From contig CP097466.1 of NCBI GenBank assembly GCA_041874725.1, forward strand, positions 4,464,001 through 4,528,000: a stretch of DNA of 64,000 nt. The letters run 5' to 3'. Each line of letters opens with the position of its first letter. The first letter of the stretch is position 1. This DNA is from Duganella sp. BuS-21. GTDB taxonomy: Bacteria; Pseudomonadota; Gammaproteobacteria; Burkholderiales; Burkholderiaceae_D. Positions 49,332 through 57,388 of the stretch are shown one piece after another. A program made the position numbers and the translations under genes. The notes under the pieces are model-generated. The model worked only from the letters and a program-made list of their open reading frames with translations, was not told where the DNA came from and searched no databases.

Positions 49332-52300
49332 TCAACTGTAAGCCAAGCCGGCGCGCAGGGTGACTACCACCACGGTGCCGGCGCCCGGCGCGCTGTGGAT
49401 TTCCAGCTTGGCGTTGACGCGGGCGGCGCGCTCGCGCATGCCGGTCAGCCCCCAGTGCCGCTCGCGCTGGCCGGCCCTGAGCACGGCGTCGTCCATGCCG
49501 CTGCCGTGGTCCTGCACCGCCAGCGTCAGGACGCCGGTGCCGTAGCCCAGGCGCCCCACCACGTCGGCGCTGCCGGAGTGCCGCAGGGCGTTGGCGATGG
49601 CCTCCCTGGCGATGGCCAGCAATTCATCCTGGACCTCGGGCCGCAGCGCGCGCCGCGCGCCCTGCTCGTGCAGCGTGAACCTGACGCCATGCTGCGCGGC
49701 GGCCGCCACCCCGGCCGCGTCCAGCGCCAGCGCCAGGTCGCCGCGAGCGCCCTGGTTGCCGCGCAGGTCCATCAATTGTTCGCGCCCTTCTTCGACCACC
49801 ACGTCGGCCGCGTGCAGGGCGGCGTCGATTTGCCGCTGCACCTTGTCCTCGCGCGGCAGCACCGACTTGATGCTGTGGAAGTGCAGGATTAACGCCTGCA
49901 CGCTTTGCAGGAAGGTGTCGTGCAGCGTGCGCGCGATGCGTGCGCGTTCGTCCATGCGGCCGCGCATGCGCTCGACCACGCGCGCCGTCACCTGTGCCAT
50001 GCGCCACAGGTACAGCAGGTACAGGCCGCCGGCCAGCAGGCCCGCGCAGGCCAGCTTGTACCAGACGGTCTGGTAAAACGCCGGCGCCACATGGAAGCTC
50101 AGGCTGGCCGGCGCCGCGCTCCACACGCCGTCCTCGTTGGCGGCCATCACCTCGAAGCGGTAGTCGCCGGGACCGAGGTTGGTGTAAAAGGCCTGGCGCA
50201 AGGCGCCGGCGTCGCGCCACTCGTGGTCCTGGCCGATGAGGCGGATGCGGAAGCGCGCACGCTCCGGGATCGACAGCACGGCGGCCGTGAAATCGATGCG
50301 CACATTGTGGGTATGCTTGGGCAGTTCGATGCCATTGGCCACGCGGTAGCGCCGTTGGTCGGTGTTGAGCCAGGTGATCAGCGGCGTCGGCGCCACCGGA
50401 TTGCGCACGATCCTGCGCGGATCGATCACGCCGACGCTGCTGGAGGTGGCGTACCACAGGCGGCCGTCGCCGGCCTCGGCCAGGGTGTTGAGCGGACGCA
50501 GCTGCTGCGCTGCACCGGCGTAGCCGTCAAGGAAATCGAAGCGCTCGGCGACGACCCGGTCGGCACCGCCGTTCAGTACGCCGGCCAGCTCGGCCGCGCC
50601 GATCCGAATCAGGCCGTCCACGCCTTGCAGCCATAATTCGCCCTGCGCCGTGTGGACGATGCCGGCGATGCCGGCCAGCGGCCGGCCGGCACTGTCGTTG
50701 AGCATGACGAAGCGGCCTTGATGATAGCGCGCCAGGCCTTGGTCGCCGCCGACCCACAGCGTGCCGCGCCGGCTGAACATGGTCAACACATTACCGACCG
50801 CCAGGCCGTCGGCCGCGCCGAATTGGCGGATTTTCCCCTGCTGCAGCATCGCCATCGTGTTGCCGGTGTAACCGAACCACAGTCGCCCCTCGGCGTCGGC
50901 GTGCAGCGACAGCGCGGTGCGTGGCGCCAGCGCGGCATGACCGCCGCCGGCCTGCCACAGGCCGTCCACGAAGGTGTGCACGCCGCGCCGCGCCAGCGAG
51001 ATCCACAGCCGGCCATCGTCCGCCACCGCCATCGCCTGCGCCGGTTGCGCCTGCAAGGATGGCGGCAACATCCAGGTCTTCACCTGGCCGCTGCGCCGGC
51101 TCCATACCCAGTGCGGGTCGCCAAACCAGAGCGTGCCGTCGGGACCGAGTGTGCCGGCCGTGGCCGACAACATATCGCTGGGAATGCGGCTGCCGTCGGT
51201 GGCGATGGCGAAGGTCGGCGGCGAGACCGGGTCGCGCGATGAATGGCTGCTAATCCAGATCTCGCCTTCGGGACCGGCCGTGATGCTGAAGTCAGTATTA
51301 CCGGGCGGCATATCCTGCACCGACAGCCGGGTTTCCCGTATCCGGTCGACCCCGTTTTCGCTCATGAACCAGAGATTGCCCTCGCGGTCGTCGAAAGGCG
51401 CCCTGAAAACGCGCACGGCGCTGAACTCGTACGGCGCCGGCAGTTCTTTCTTCAGCCGCCAGTCCGGCGTGTAGAGCCGCATGCCGTCGCCGGGGCCGAC
51501 CCACCAGGCGCCGCGCCGGTCCTGATGGACGCTGTAGGGCGTTACACCCTTGTCGGGCAGAGGCAGCAGCGACAGGCTTTCCGTGACCGGATCGAACAGC
51601 CGGGGCGTCTCGCCGAATTTGAAGATGATTACCCGGCCGTCGGCGCTTACCTGGCTGCGCTGCATGCTGCCGAAATCGCCGACCCGGCGGAAGCGATGTG
51701 TGCCCGGCACGTTGCGATACAGGCCGGCCATCTGCGTGACCAGCAGGCCGCCATCGGGCAACACATTGAGCGTGGGCTGGTCGCCGGCCGGCAGTCCATC
51801 GGCCGGCAGCACCTGCCGCCAGCGCGCGCCGTCCAGCCGGTAGATGCCGGCGGAGCTGGAGAACCACCGCGTGCCGTCGGCGGTCTTCCCCATTTGCAGG
51901 ATGGCGCTCGGCGGCACGCCGTCGGCCTCGCCGTAGTGCCGCACCGCGCCGTGCTCGAAGACGCTGATGCCGCCGTGTTCGTAGCCCACCCACAAGGCGT
52001 CGCCGAACAGGGCCAGCGCATGGACATTGGGCGACTTCAGCGCATGGCCGCCGAAGTCGTCGACACGCTCGAAACGCACGCCATCGAAGCGGAACAAGCC
52101 GTTGGTGGCGCCAAACCACAGCATGCCGGTGCGGTCCTGCACCATGGCGCTGGGATCGGACGGTGCGCCGTCGCGCTTGGTCCAGGCCGTGTGCGACAGA
52201 CTGGACTGCCAGAACGGCAGCGGCTCGACGGCGTAGGCCGATGGGCAGCACCATGCGGCGCCCAGCGCGCCCATCGTCAGGGCCACGCTCAGGCGCAAAT

Positions 52301-52340
52301 GCGACAGCACTGCCAGCGCTCTGTTTCGACGAAAAACCAT
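49332..52340 (-). CDS. Beta-propeller (Reg_prop/Y_Y_Y) sensor histidine kinase
   Basis: A 1002-residue inner-membrane sensor. After a signal/anchor segment, residues about 40-640 form two periplasmic propellers of the Reg_prop type (repeated DRTGMLWFGATNGLFRFDG-like units, for example GRLWFGYTGNTMAML). Residues 650-720 are the Y_Y_Y domain, then one membrane helix (KLACAGLLAGGLYLLYLW), a HisKA_3 helix with the His of ARIARTLHDTFLQSVQALIL and an HATPase end (LAIAREAIANALRHSG, HWGLTGMRERAARVN). HisKA_3 kinases pair with NarL-type regulators, but none is adjacent. In this architecture, related systems sense glycans. The cellulase directly upstream makes that plausible. Confidence 0.92.
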   Translation of the reverse strand: MVFRRNRALAVLSHLRLSVALTMGALGAAWCCPSAYAVEPLPFWQSSLSHTAWTKRDGAPSDPSAMVQDRTGMLWFGATNGLFRFDGVRFERVDDFGGHALKSPNVHALALFGDALWVGYEHGGISVFEHGAVRHYGEADGVPPSAILQMGKTADGTRWFSSSAGIYRLDGARWRQVLPADGLPAGDQPTLNVLPDGGLLVTQMAGLYRNVPGTHRFRRVGDFGSMQRSQVSADGRVIIFKFGETPRLFDPVTESLSLLPLPDKGVTPYSVHQDRRGAWWVGPGDGMRLYTPDWRLKKELPAPYEFSAVRVFRAPFDDREGNLWFMSENGVDRIRETRLSVQDMPPGNTDFSITAGPEGEIWISSHSSRDPVSPPTFAIATDGSRIPSDMLSATAGTLGPDGTLWFGDPHWVWSRRSGQVKTWMLPPSLQAQPAQAMAVADDGRLWISLARRGVHTFVDGLWQAGGGHAALAPRTALSLHADAEGRLWFGYTGNTMAMLQQGKIRQFGAADGLAVGNVLTMFSRRGTLWVGGDQGLARYHQGRFVMLNDSAGRPLAGIAGIVHTAQGELWLQGVDGLIRIGAAELAGVLNGGADRVVAERFDFLDGYAGAAQQLRPLNTLAEAGDGRLWYATSSSVGVIDPRRIVRNPVAPTPLITWLNTDQRRYRVANGIELPKHTHNVRIDFTAAVLSIPERARFRIRLIGQDHEWRDAGALRQAFYTNLGPGDYRFEVMAANEDGVWSAAPASLSFHVAPAFYQTVWYKLACAGLLAGGLYLLYLWRMAQVTARVVERMRGRMDERARIARTLHDTFLQSVQALILHFHSIKSVLPREDKVQRQIDAALHAADVVVEEGREQLMDLRGNQGARGDLALALDAAGVAAAAQHGVRFTLHEQGARRALRPEVQDELLAIAREAIANALRHSGSADVVGRLGYGTGVLTLAVQDHGSGMDDAVLRAGQRERHWGLTGMRERAARVNAKLEIHSAPGAGTVVVVTLRAGLAYS

Positions 52341-52431
52341 GCAAGCCAGGGGGATAACTAAAAGACAATAGCTTACAGCAAGGCACTCGGTCCCGGCAAG
52401 CAAGTGCTCGGTGGCAATAGCGCTGTGCCCG

Positions 52432-53739
52432 TCAGCGTTGCGCCGCGCAGAAGATGGCGTCGTTGATGTCCTGGTGCGGCCAGGTGTTGTTCGCGCGGTC
52501 CAGCAGCGCCATCACGTCGATCGAGGTCGCCGACCGCGTATTGTTGCCGTTGTCCCACCACACGGTCGGTATGCCGTACTTGGTCGCGCCCTGGACGAAA
52601 GCCAGGGCGTGCTTGACGCGCTCGGCAGCGTTGCCCTTGTCTGTCGACGCCCATTCGCCGATCACCACCGGAATACCCTGCGCCACGTATTTGGTGTTCA
52701 GGCGGTTGAACAGCTGGTCGAATTCGGCCTGGCCGGTGAAAGTGCCGGTGCCTTTCTGGTCGCCGGCGAAGTTCCACGGGCGGTAAGCGTGGCTGGACAG
52801 CGCGATCATCGGGTCGGACGGCAGCACCAGCAGGTTAAGTTGGGCGTCGTCCGGCGCCGCCGCGTACGATGGGATCATCACCAGCCGGCGCGCGTTGTTG
52901 CCGCCGGTGGCGCGGATCGCGGCCAATGCCGTGGCATTCAGGCGGTTCAGCACGTCGTAGTACTCGGCCTTGCCGGTCCAGTCGTCAACGCCGCCGGGCG
53001 CCACGCGCGGCTCGTTCATCACCTCGAACGTGATGTGATGGTCATATTTATTGAAGCGCTGGCCGATCTGCGTCCACAGCTTGGCCAGCGTGTCCTTGGC
53101 GCCGGCCTCGTTGGCGAGCGTCGGCGCTTGCCAGCCGTTGTTGTGGTGGATATTGACGATCACCCCCATGCCGTTGTCGAGCGCGTACTTTGCCACTTCC
53201 TCGACCCGGTTCATCCAGGCCGGATCGACGGTGCGCGCGGCGCCGTTCATGTGGTCGTCCCAGCTGACCGGCAGGCGCAAGGTGGTAAAGCCGGCCTTGC
53301 GCACGGTGTCCATCATGGCCTTGGTCGTCTTCGGGTTGCCCCAGTAGGTTTCGTCGGCGAGCGGGTTGGCGGTGTTGCCGAAAGCGTCCAGCGTATTGCC
53401 GAGATTCCAGCCCTGCCCCATGTCCTTGACGATGTCGACGGCCGTACGTGCGCGGCAGGTTTTGCCGTTTTCAAGTCCATTGCCGCTGGCGTCGGGCGCG
53501 GTGGACAGCTTGGTGCAGAACATGGTTCCCGCCGGCGGCGTCGCCACGGGCGGCTTGTAGGCGGCGGCGCAGGTGGCGGTCGATGCCGTGGCGGTGGTGC
53601 CGCTGCCGCTCGCGGGAAGCGTCGATGCGTTCGATCCGCCGCCGCCGGCGGCCAGCACCGTCAGCGCAACGGCAACGCCGATAGAACCTTTGGTCATTTG
53701 CGCTACTGCGGCGGCGATAGCAGTCTTCTGAAACTTCAT
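52432..53739 (-). CDS. Exported glycoside hydrolase family 5 endoglucanase (cellulase)
   Basis: A 435-residue enzyme. The N-terminal signal ends in a Gly/Ser/Thr-rich linker after LTVLAAGGGG. The GH5 barrel starts near residue 100 (KDMGQGWNLGNTLDAFG) and contains IVNIHHNNGW, the acid/base Glu of ITFEVMNEPRVA and the nucleophile Glu of VVIGEWASTDKG. These are diagnostic for beta-1,4-glucan hydrolases. GGGGAGA precedes the ATG. It is 91 nt upstream of the sensor kinase on the same strand and may be read with it. Confidence 0.92.
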   Translation of the reverse strand: MKFQKTAIAAAVAQMTKGSIGVAVALTVLAAGGGGSNASTLPASGSGTTATASTATCAAAYKPPVATPPAGTMFCTKLSTAPDASGNGLENGKTCRARTAVDIVKDMGQGWNLGNTLDAFGNTANPLADETYWGNPKTTKAMMDTVRKAGFTTLRLPVSWDDHMNGAARTVDPAWMNRVEEVAKYALDNGMGVIVNIHHNNGWQAPTLANEAGAKDTLAKLWTQIGQRFNKYDHHITFEVMNEPRVAPGGVDDWTGKAEYYDVLNRLNATALAAIRATGGNNARRLVMIPSYAAAPDDAQLNLLVLPSDPMIALSSHAYRPWNFAGDQKGTGTFTGQAEFDQLFNRLNTKYVAQGIPVVIGEWASTDKGNAAERVKHALAFVQGATKYGIPTVWWDNGNNTRSATSIDVMALLDRANNTWPHQDINDAIFCAAQR

Positions 53740-53869
53740 GTGTCTCCCCTTTTATTGGTATGGGGGGATGATATCCGAATAACATCAGAAGACCGAAAAA
53801 AGGTCAGCCCGAAACATGCCCCCCGGTCGTTGCCGCACGTTGCGACGTTCCGGTGAACGATGCATTAAA

Positions 53870-54070
53870 TTATGCGTTTGCCAAGCGCGACTTTGCCGCA
53901 GTTGGCCTCTTCACAGCCGGCTTGGCTGTTGGCTTTGTTGCTGGCTTAGCCGACACCTTTGCGGCAGGCTTCGCATCCGCCTTCTTTTTCAGTGCCGAAG
54001 AGCTAACCCGTGCTGGTGGCACCCTTTCGATCCCTGTTTTTGCTGCTGGTTTTATCGCAGGTTTTGCCAC
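53870..54070 (-). CDS. Small Lys/Ala/Pro-rich basic protein (histone H1/AlgP-like composition)
   Basis: A 66-residue frame whose product is strongly basic and built from KPAAK-type repeats (KKKADAKPAAKVSAKPATKP, TAKPAVKRPTAAK). This is the composition of small bacterial H1-like or AlgP-like DNA-binding tails. It starts with GTG (54070) after GAGGT. An opposite-strand frame of 123 codons overlaps it, but its Ala/Gly/Phe composition is what antisense KPA codons give, so the minus strand is preferred. Confidence 0.5.
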   Translation of the reverse strand: MAKPAIKPAAKTGIERVPPARVSSSALKKKADAKPAAKVSAKPATKPTAKPAVKRPTAAKSRLANA

Positions 54071-54195
54071 CTGTACCTCAGTAGCCGACGCAGTTGCCTC
54101 TTCATTTACCCGTTCTCCTGCCGGAATACGGATTCACAATGAAATATCCGTACGTGGGTATTTGGGCGAGTCTGCCAAGCGGGAGCCAGGCATGA

Positions 54196-54399
54196 AAGTC
54201 CGCAAGCAAAGCGGCTCACGTTGACCACGGCTACGACATCACATCCACCGACGTGCTGGAAGCGCATACGGCGGCCGTTCGCGCGGCGGCCGCGCTGCAG
54301 CTCCTACCCAGCGCCGTAGACGAACGTTTAGAAGCTTTACTTGCCAGTCCTGGTGTCAATGGCGCATTTATTGCCTCGGCACTTGCACGCCATCGGTAG
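54196..54399 (+). other. Open stretch lacking a start codon, possible gene fragment; rest of 54071-54459 empty
   Basis: 67 codons run without a stop and give a plausible helical peptide (TDVLEAHTAAVRAAAALQLL, DERLEALLASPGVNGAFIA). There is no ATG and the frame is bounded by a stop just upstream; an internal GTG is possible. I do not recognise it. No other feature is visible between the basic protein and the antitoxin gene. Confidence 0.25.
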
Positions 54400-54459
54400 C
54401 ATCCCGCGCGGCCTGGATAAGCTGGCGGCAGAAGCGAATAGAAGCCGTAATGGCTTAAC

Positions 54460-54846
54460 TCAGGCGGCGAGCGCTTGGCTATTGTCGCTCACTGTTTCTT
54501 TCGGAACGATCTGCAGTGCCATGCCCAGAGCGTCGAGCAGGCTGACGATGGTTTGCATCTGCGGCTTGCTGCCCGGCTTGAGTGCCTTGTAAGCGCCCTC
54601 GCGAGTGAGGCCGGCGCGCTCTGCGATCCTAGACATCTTCTCGGCGCGGGCCGCGATCTTGATCGCCTCTTTGAAGTGCTCGACGTCGCCGGAGCGGACG
54701 GCGAACGAAAGGAATGCGGCGATCGCTTCTTTGCTGTTCAGGTGCTTGGCAGAGTCGAATGCTTTGATGCCGTCGACGCCCTCGAGACCGTCCAGACCTT
54801 CAATGCCATTCAGATCGTCAAGCGTCAATTCGCTGGTGTCGTTCAT
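54460..54846 (-). CDS. HigA2/addiction-module-antidote-like antitoxin
   Basis: A 128-residue protein. The C-terminal 85 residues match the antidote family that partners HigB-type killers: SGDVEHFKEAIKIAARAEKM, SRIAERAGLTREGAYKALKP and TIVSLLDALGMALQIV, an XRE-like helix-turn-helix. The first 40 residues are an unusual acidic Leu/Gly/Asp repeat (LNGIEGLDGLEGVDGI) not normally present. It should bind and neutralise the toxin and repress the pair. It is 3 nt downstream of the toxin gene, with GAGGAAA before its ATG. Confidence 0.85.
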   Translation of the reverse strand: MNDTSELTLDDLNGIEGLDGLEGVDGIKAFDSAKHLNSKEAIAAFLSFAVRSGDVEHFKEAIKIAARAEKMSRIAERAGLTREGAYKALKPGSKPQMQTIVSLLDALGMALQIVPKETVSDNSQALAA

Positions 54847-54849
54847 CGC

Positions 54850-55263
54850 TCATTTCCTCTTCAATTTAGTGGAGCGGTGGGATTTCTCGGTCGCTTTTTC
54901 TGCCTGACGCTCCTCCTCTTCCCGCTTCGTCTTGGCCTCTGTGGCTTTCTTCACGATTTCGCGGCCCATGTTTTTGGCAGCCGGGATATCGGCTTTCTGC
55001 GTACTCTTGTCACCGCCAATCAGCAGCAAGATGATCTGTTTTCCGACCTTGATAAAGTACACGCGGTAACCCTGGCCGACGTCGATGCGCCTCTCGTAGA
55101 GGCCGGACATACCGGTAACCGGATGGGCGTCCCCGACTAGTCCTTTTCTTAACCGTTCGATCCGCTCGGTGATGGCGGCCTTTGCAATCTGGTTTTGCAG
55201 AGCCCCAAGCCAGTCGTCAAACTCGTCGGTCGTGTCGACTTGTGTCCCAATTATACCGCTCAT
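54850..55263 (-). CDS. RelE/HigB-type addiction-module killer toxin
   Basis: A 137-residue protein. Residues 1-100 are a RelE-fold mRNA interferase of the HigB killer-protein type: TTDEFDDWLGALQNQIAKAA, GDAHPVTGMSGLYERRIDVG, YRVYFIKVGKQIILLLIGGD and KSTQKADIPAAK. The usual family length is about 100, but here a highly charged 35-residue tail (EAKTKREEEERQAEKATEKS) is added. It precedes its antitoxin, the inverted HigBA order. A GTG three codons upstream of the ATG (55272) is an alternative start. Confidence 0.87.
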   Translation of the reverse strand: MSGIIGTQVDTTDEFDDWLGALQNQIAKAAITERIERLRKGLVGDAHPVTGMSGLYERRIDVGQGYRVYFIKVGKQIILLLIGGDKSTQKADIPAAKNMGREIVKKATEAKTKREEEERQAEKATEKSHRSTKLKRK

Positions 55264-55333
55264 TGTAATCACTTGTTCTCATTCGTCAGGCCAGCTACAG
55301 TGTAAACAACAGTATTCCGCCAGGATGCATCCG

Positions 55334-55498
55334 TCAGCCTTCCATCAGCGCCACCAGCTCAAGATCAGCGAGCTCCACCTCGGCCAGCCCGCAATCGTCG
55401 TCGTAGCGCATCCAGGCCTGGCCCACGGCGGAGGGACGCCGGCGCACTAGCAGGCGCCCCGCCGTTCCTTGGTGCCGCACCGCCAGCACCGGGTTCAC
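55334..55498 (-). pseudogene. C-terminal fragment of an unknown element-encoded protein
   Basis: A 54-codon frame from a GTG, bounded by a stop just upstream: VRHQGTAGRLLVRRRPSAVG, QAWMRYDDDCGLAEVELADL and a terminal LELVALMEG. It reads like the end of a larger protein. An overlapping frame upstream (beginning MAQDSESHRSESVLVIAS) probably is the missing part, displaced by a frameshift. Function unknown. Confidence 0.4.
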
Positions 55499-55711
55499 CT
55501 ACCAGGCCGGACCGGCTTGTTCGGTGGGGCCCTCGGTCGCCCCCGGCAGTGCTGGCGATCACCAGCACCGACTCACTGCGATGCGACTCGCTATCCTGTG
55601 CCATAGCAACCCTCTGATCGGCCCGCCACGCGCCGCTTCTGCCGCCAGCAATTGCACTTTGCCTGCCACGACGTTACCTTTTCCACCGCCTCTGCCCTCT
55701 CTCGATCCCGC

Positions 55712-56004
55712 TCATTGGCGTGACAGAGGCGGCACACGCACCACCAGATAGGCCAAGACGCCGATGACAAGAATGTGCCGCAAAGCGCCGAAGCCAGTCA
55801 GTCCGCCGATAAAGGCGAATCGCAAAATTGGATGAATAAATCCACCCAAACGAACCACCGTAGCGCAGGCCAGGTACCCGCGACGAAGGCGATAAACAGG
55901 CGAAAGAAAGCTTGGGTGATCGGGTTCTCCCACAACTCGCGCCAGGGATGCTGCAGGCCGTCCAACGGTGGGTGCCTATCCTGCTCCGGCCGTGCCCGGG
56001 GCAT
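55712..56004 (-). pseudogene. Frameshifted small membrane protein
   Basis: Two frames join to give one coherent product: PPLDGLQHPWRELWENPITQ and AFFRLFIAFVAGTWPALR in the first, then LGGFIHPILRFAFIGGLTGF and HILVIGVLAYLVVRVPP in the second. The shift lies near 55865. The combined protein of about 95 residues has two to three hydrophobic helices. Similar small proteins are carried by integrative elements, but no function can be given. Confidence 0.5.
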
Positions 56005-56294
56005 CTTGGGAAACTAAAAAATCCATGCCATGGCCGCCGCTCCTATGCGCGCGTTGACGCGCCTGTGCCCAGGGTCACATCGTCTCGGCGACACGTATTG
56101 ATCCGCATCAAAGGATTGGTACAAAGCGCCAAGGTGCGCTTTAGCGGCTAAGGGGTCTCGGTCATTCAGAAGTTGCCCTGTTGATGCGTACCTGGTCCAT
56201 GCCATGACATGGCCACGAAATCACAACGAAGCAGGCGCAGGATCGAAGTGCGTCGGCACAGCAAACTGAAATGGGATATGGAGAAGAGAAAAAC

Positions 56295-56370
56295 TGGAGC
56301 GGGAGAAGAGTCTCGAACTCTCGACCTCAACCTTGGCAAGGTTGCGCTCTACCAACTGAGCTACTCCCGC
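56295..56370 (-). tRNA. tRNA-Gly (anticodon GCC), copy 1
   Basis: The minus strand folds as a complete 76-nt tRNA: acceptor GCGGGAG with CTCCCGC, D-arm AGCTCAGTTGGTAGAGC, anticodon loop TTGCCAA between CAACC and GGTTG, T-arm GTTCGAGAC region, and an encoded CCA end. Anticodon GCC reads glycine GGC/GGU. Copy 2, 42 nt to the right, is identical. Confidence 0.97.
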
Positions 56371-56412
56371 TTGGAGTGATCTTACTGACCGACATGCGCC
56401 AATTTGGGAAAT

Positions 56413-56488
56413 TGGAGCGGGAGAAGAGTCTCGAACTCTCGACCTCAACCTTGGCAAGGTTGCGCTCTACCAACTGAGCTACTCCCGC
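56413..56488 (-). tRNA. tRNA-Gly (anticodon GCC), copy 2
   Basis: Identical in sequence to the copy at 56295-56370, with encoded CCA. Being upstream on the minus strand, it is probably transcribed first, both from one promoter. Tandem tRNA genes next to integrase fragments are common insertion points for mobile elements. Confidence 0.97.
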
Positions 56489-56555
56489 ATGCGGAGCCGA
56501 ATTATAGCAGACCTTCCAAAACATTTTCCAGAAAAACTTACACAGAGACATCAAC

Positions 56556-56651
56556 ATGGACTCCCCCGACACCCTGGATATCCATCAAGCGGCAGCCATG
56601 CTGCATGCCGATGGCCGCGCTTTGGGATGGCGTGGTAATCCTCGCGGATGA
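56556..56651 (+). pseudogene. Excisionase/MerR-like N-terminal stub
   Basis: Thirty-one codons begin MDSPDTLDIHQAAAMLHAD, the first helix and turn of an excisionase-type DNA-binding domain (normally continuing into a recognition helix and wing). The frame then degenerates and stops. It is likely the remnant of a recombination directionality factor next to the integrase remnant. Confidence 0.45.
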
Positions 56652-56657
56652 GGTCCT

Positions 56658-57006
56658 TCAATTCCGCCTGCCTTGCTCCGCAAACCGCCGCCGGTCGTCC
56701 TCGTTGTAGCGTGCAAAACCACGCTTGAGCAGCCGCAGGGGATTTTGCGGCAGGATGTCCGCATGCCTGCGCATTATCCAGTCAAAGCACCACGCCGGCG
56801 CGCCGTGGCGGTGGCGTATCGTGCTCGGAGCCAGGTGGTCGTCGCGCTTCATGCCGGCGATCCAGGCTTCGGCCCAGCCGTACGTCAGATGGCCGGTGGC
56901 GCGCCTGGTCATCGCCGTCAAACGTCGCATAAAGCGGCTTGGGCAGCAGGTGATGCACGATGCGCATCTGCACACGGTCTTGGGGGAGTTTTTTGAAGGA
57001 GGACAT
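56658..57006 (-). pseudogene. Tyrosine integrase, N-terminal remnant, frameshifted
   Basis: The start MSSFKKLPQDRVQMRIVHHL continues in another frame with YGWAEAWIAGMKRDDHLAPS, TIRHRHGAPAWCFDWIMRRH and NPLRLLKRGFARYNEDDRRR. This is the SAM-like core-binding domain found at the front of phage/island integrases. A frameshift lies near 56890, and the catalytic domain with the R-H-R-Y residues is absent. It lies beside a tRNA-Cys 3' fragment, consistent with a dead integration module. Confidence 0.65.
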
Positions 57007-57137
57007 GGCGCGGGCATAGAACTCGCGGCGCGATTCATCAACGGCAAAAAGGCCGTCTCACGTGTGGTTTACCACAAATTTGGTGTGGTATATACTGCGC
57101 TTGAGACAGCTCAAATGAACGTAAGTCTTTGAATTTA

Positions 57138-57186
57138 TGGAGGCGAGGATCGGAGTCGAACCGACCTAGACGGCTTTGCAGGCCGT
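57138..57186 (-). other. 3' half of tRNA-Cys (GCA): putative attachment-site scar
   Basis: The minus strand reads GGCCTGCAAAGCC (anticodon stem-loop, anticodon GCA), then CTAGGTCGGTTCGACTCCGA (T-arm region) and CTCGCCTCCA (acceptor 3' strand with CCA). The 5' acceptor strand and D-arm are absent upstream; the sequence there is A+T-rich and non-tRNA. Integrases commonly insert at tRNA 3' ends and leave such a fragment at the far side of the element. By orientation the element would extend rightward from here, matching the drop in GC. Confidence 0.7.
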
Positions 57187-57388
57187 ATTCCACCTTTAAA
57201 AATCAAAAACTTACGGTTATACCGCATTTAACACCGCACCAGCTCGCCTTTTTTCGGCGTTTTGAGTTCGGTCAAAACTCAGCAATAAATCGTAGCGTTT
57301 GTCTAACAATAGCAACCAAAAGCTTACGCCCCCTGCCCTAAGCCCGAATCCACCCCTAAGCCGCCGGTCGCCAAGAGTCAATTTTTAT

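Larger units (their letters stand above)
55273..56294. other. Decayed mobile-element region without intact genes
   Basis: About 1 kb with only fragments, all on the minus strand: a short frame at 55334-55498, a shifted stretch near 55500-55710 whose pieces read like an integrative-element protein (ANERDRERAEAVEKVTSWQA), and a frameshifted membrane protein at 55712-56004. The rest up to the tRNA genes shows no coherent reading frame. The pattern suggests an old integrated element in decay. Confidence 0.45.

Noticed and set aside
53853..54224. Plus-strand 123-codon frame with repeated hydrophobic Ala/Gly/Phe pattern
   Set aside because: The pattern is the mirror of KPA codons on the other strand, which make a more sensible basic protein. 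Kept only as a lower-likelihood alternative.
56271..56709. Short ORFs reading RRVSNSRPQPWQGCALPTEL
   Set aside because: This is tRNA-Gly sequence translated by chance, a well-known artefact.
57138..57186. Complete tRNA-Cys gene
   Set aside because: The 5' acceptor strand and D-arm are not present upstream; a GGCGAG at about 57242-57248 on that strand is too far away and lacks a D-arm.
57129..57341. ORF starting MNLWRRGSESNRPRRLCRP
   Set aside because: It is a translation across the tRNA-Cys fragment, not a gene.
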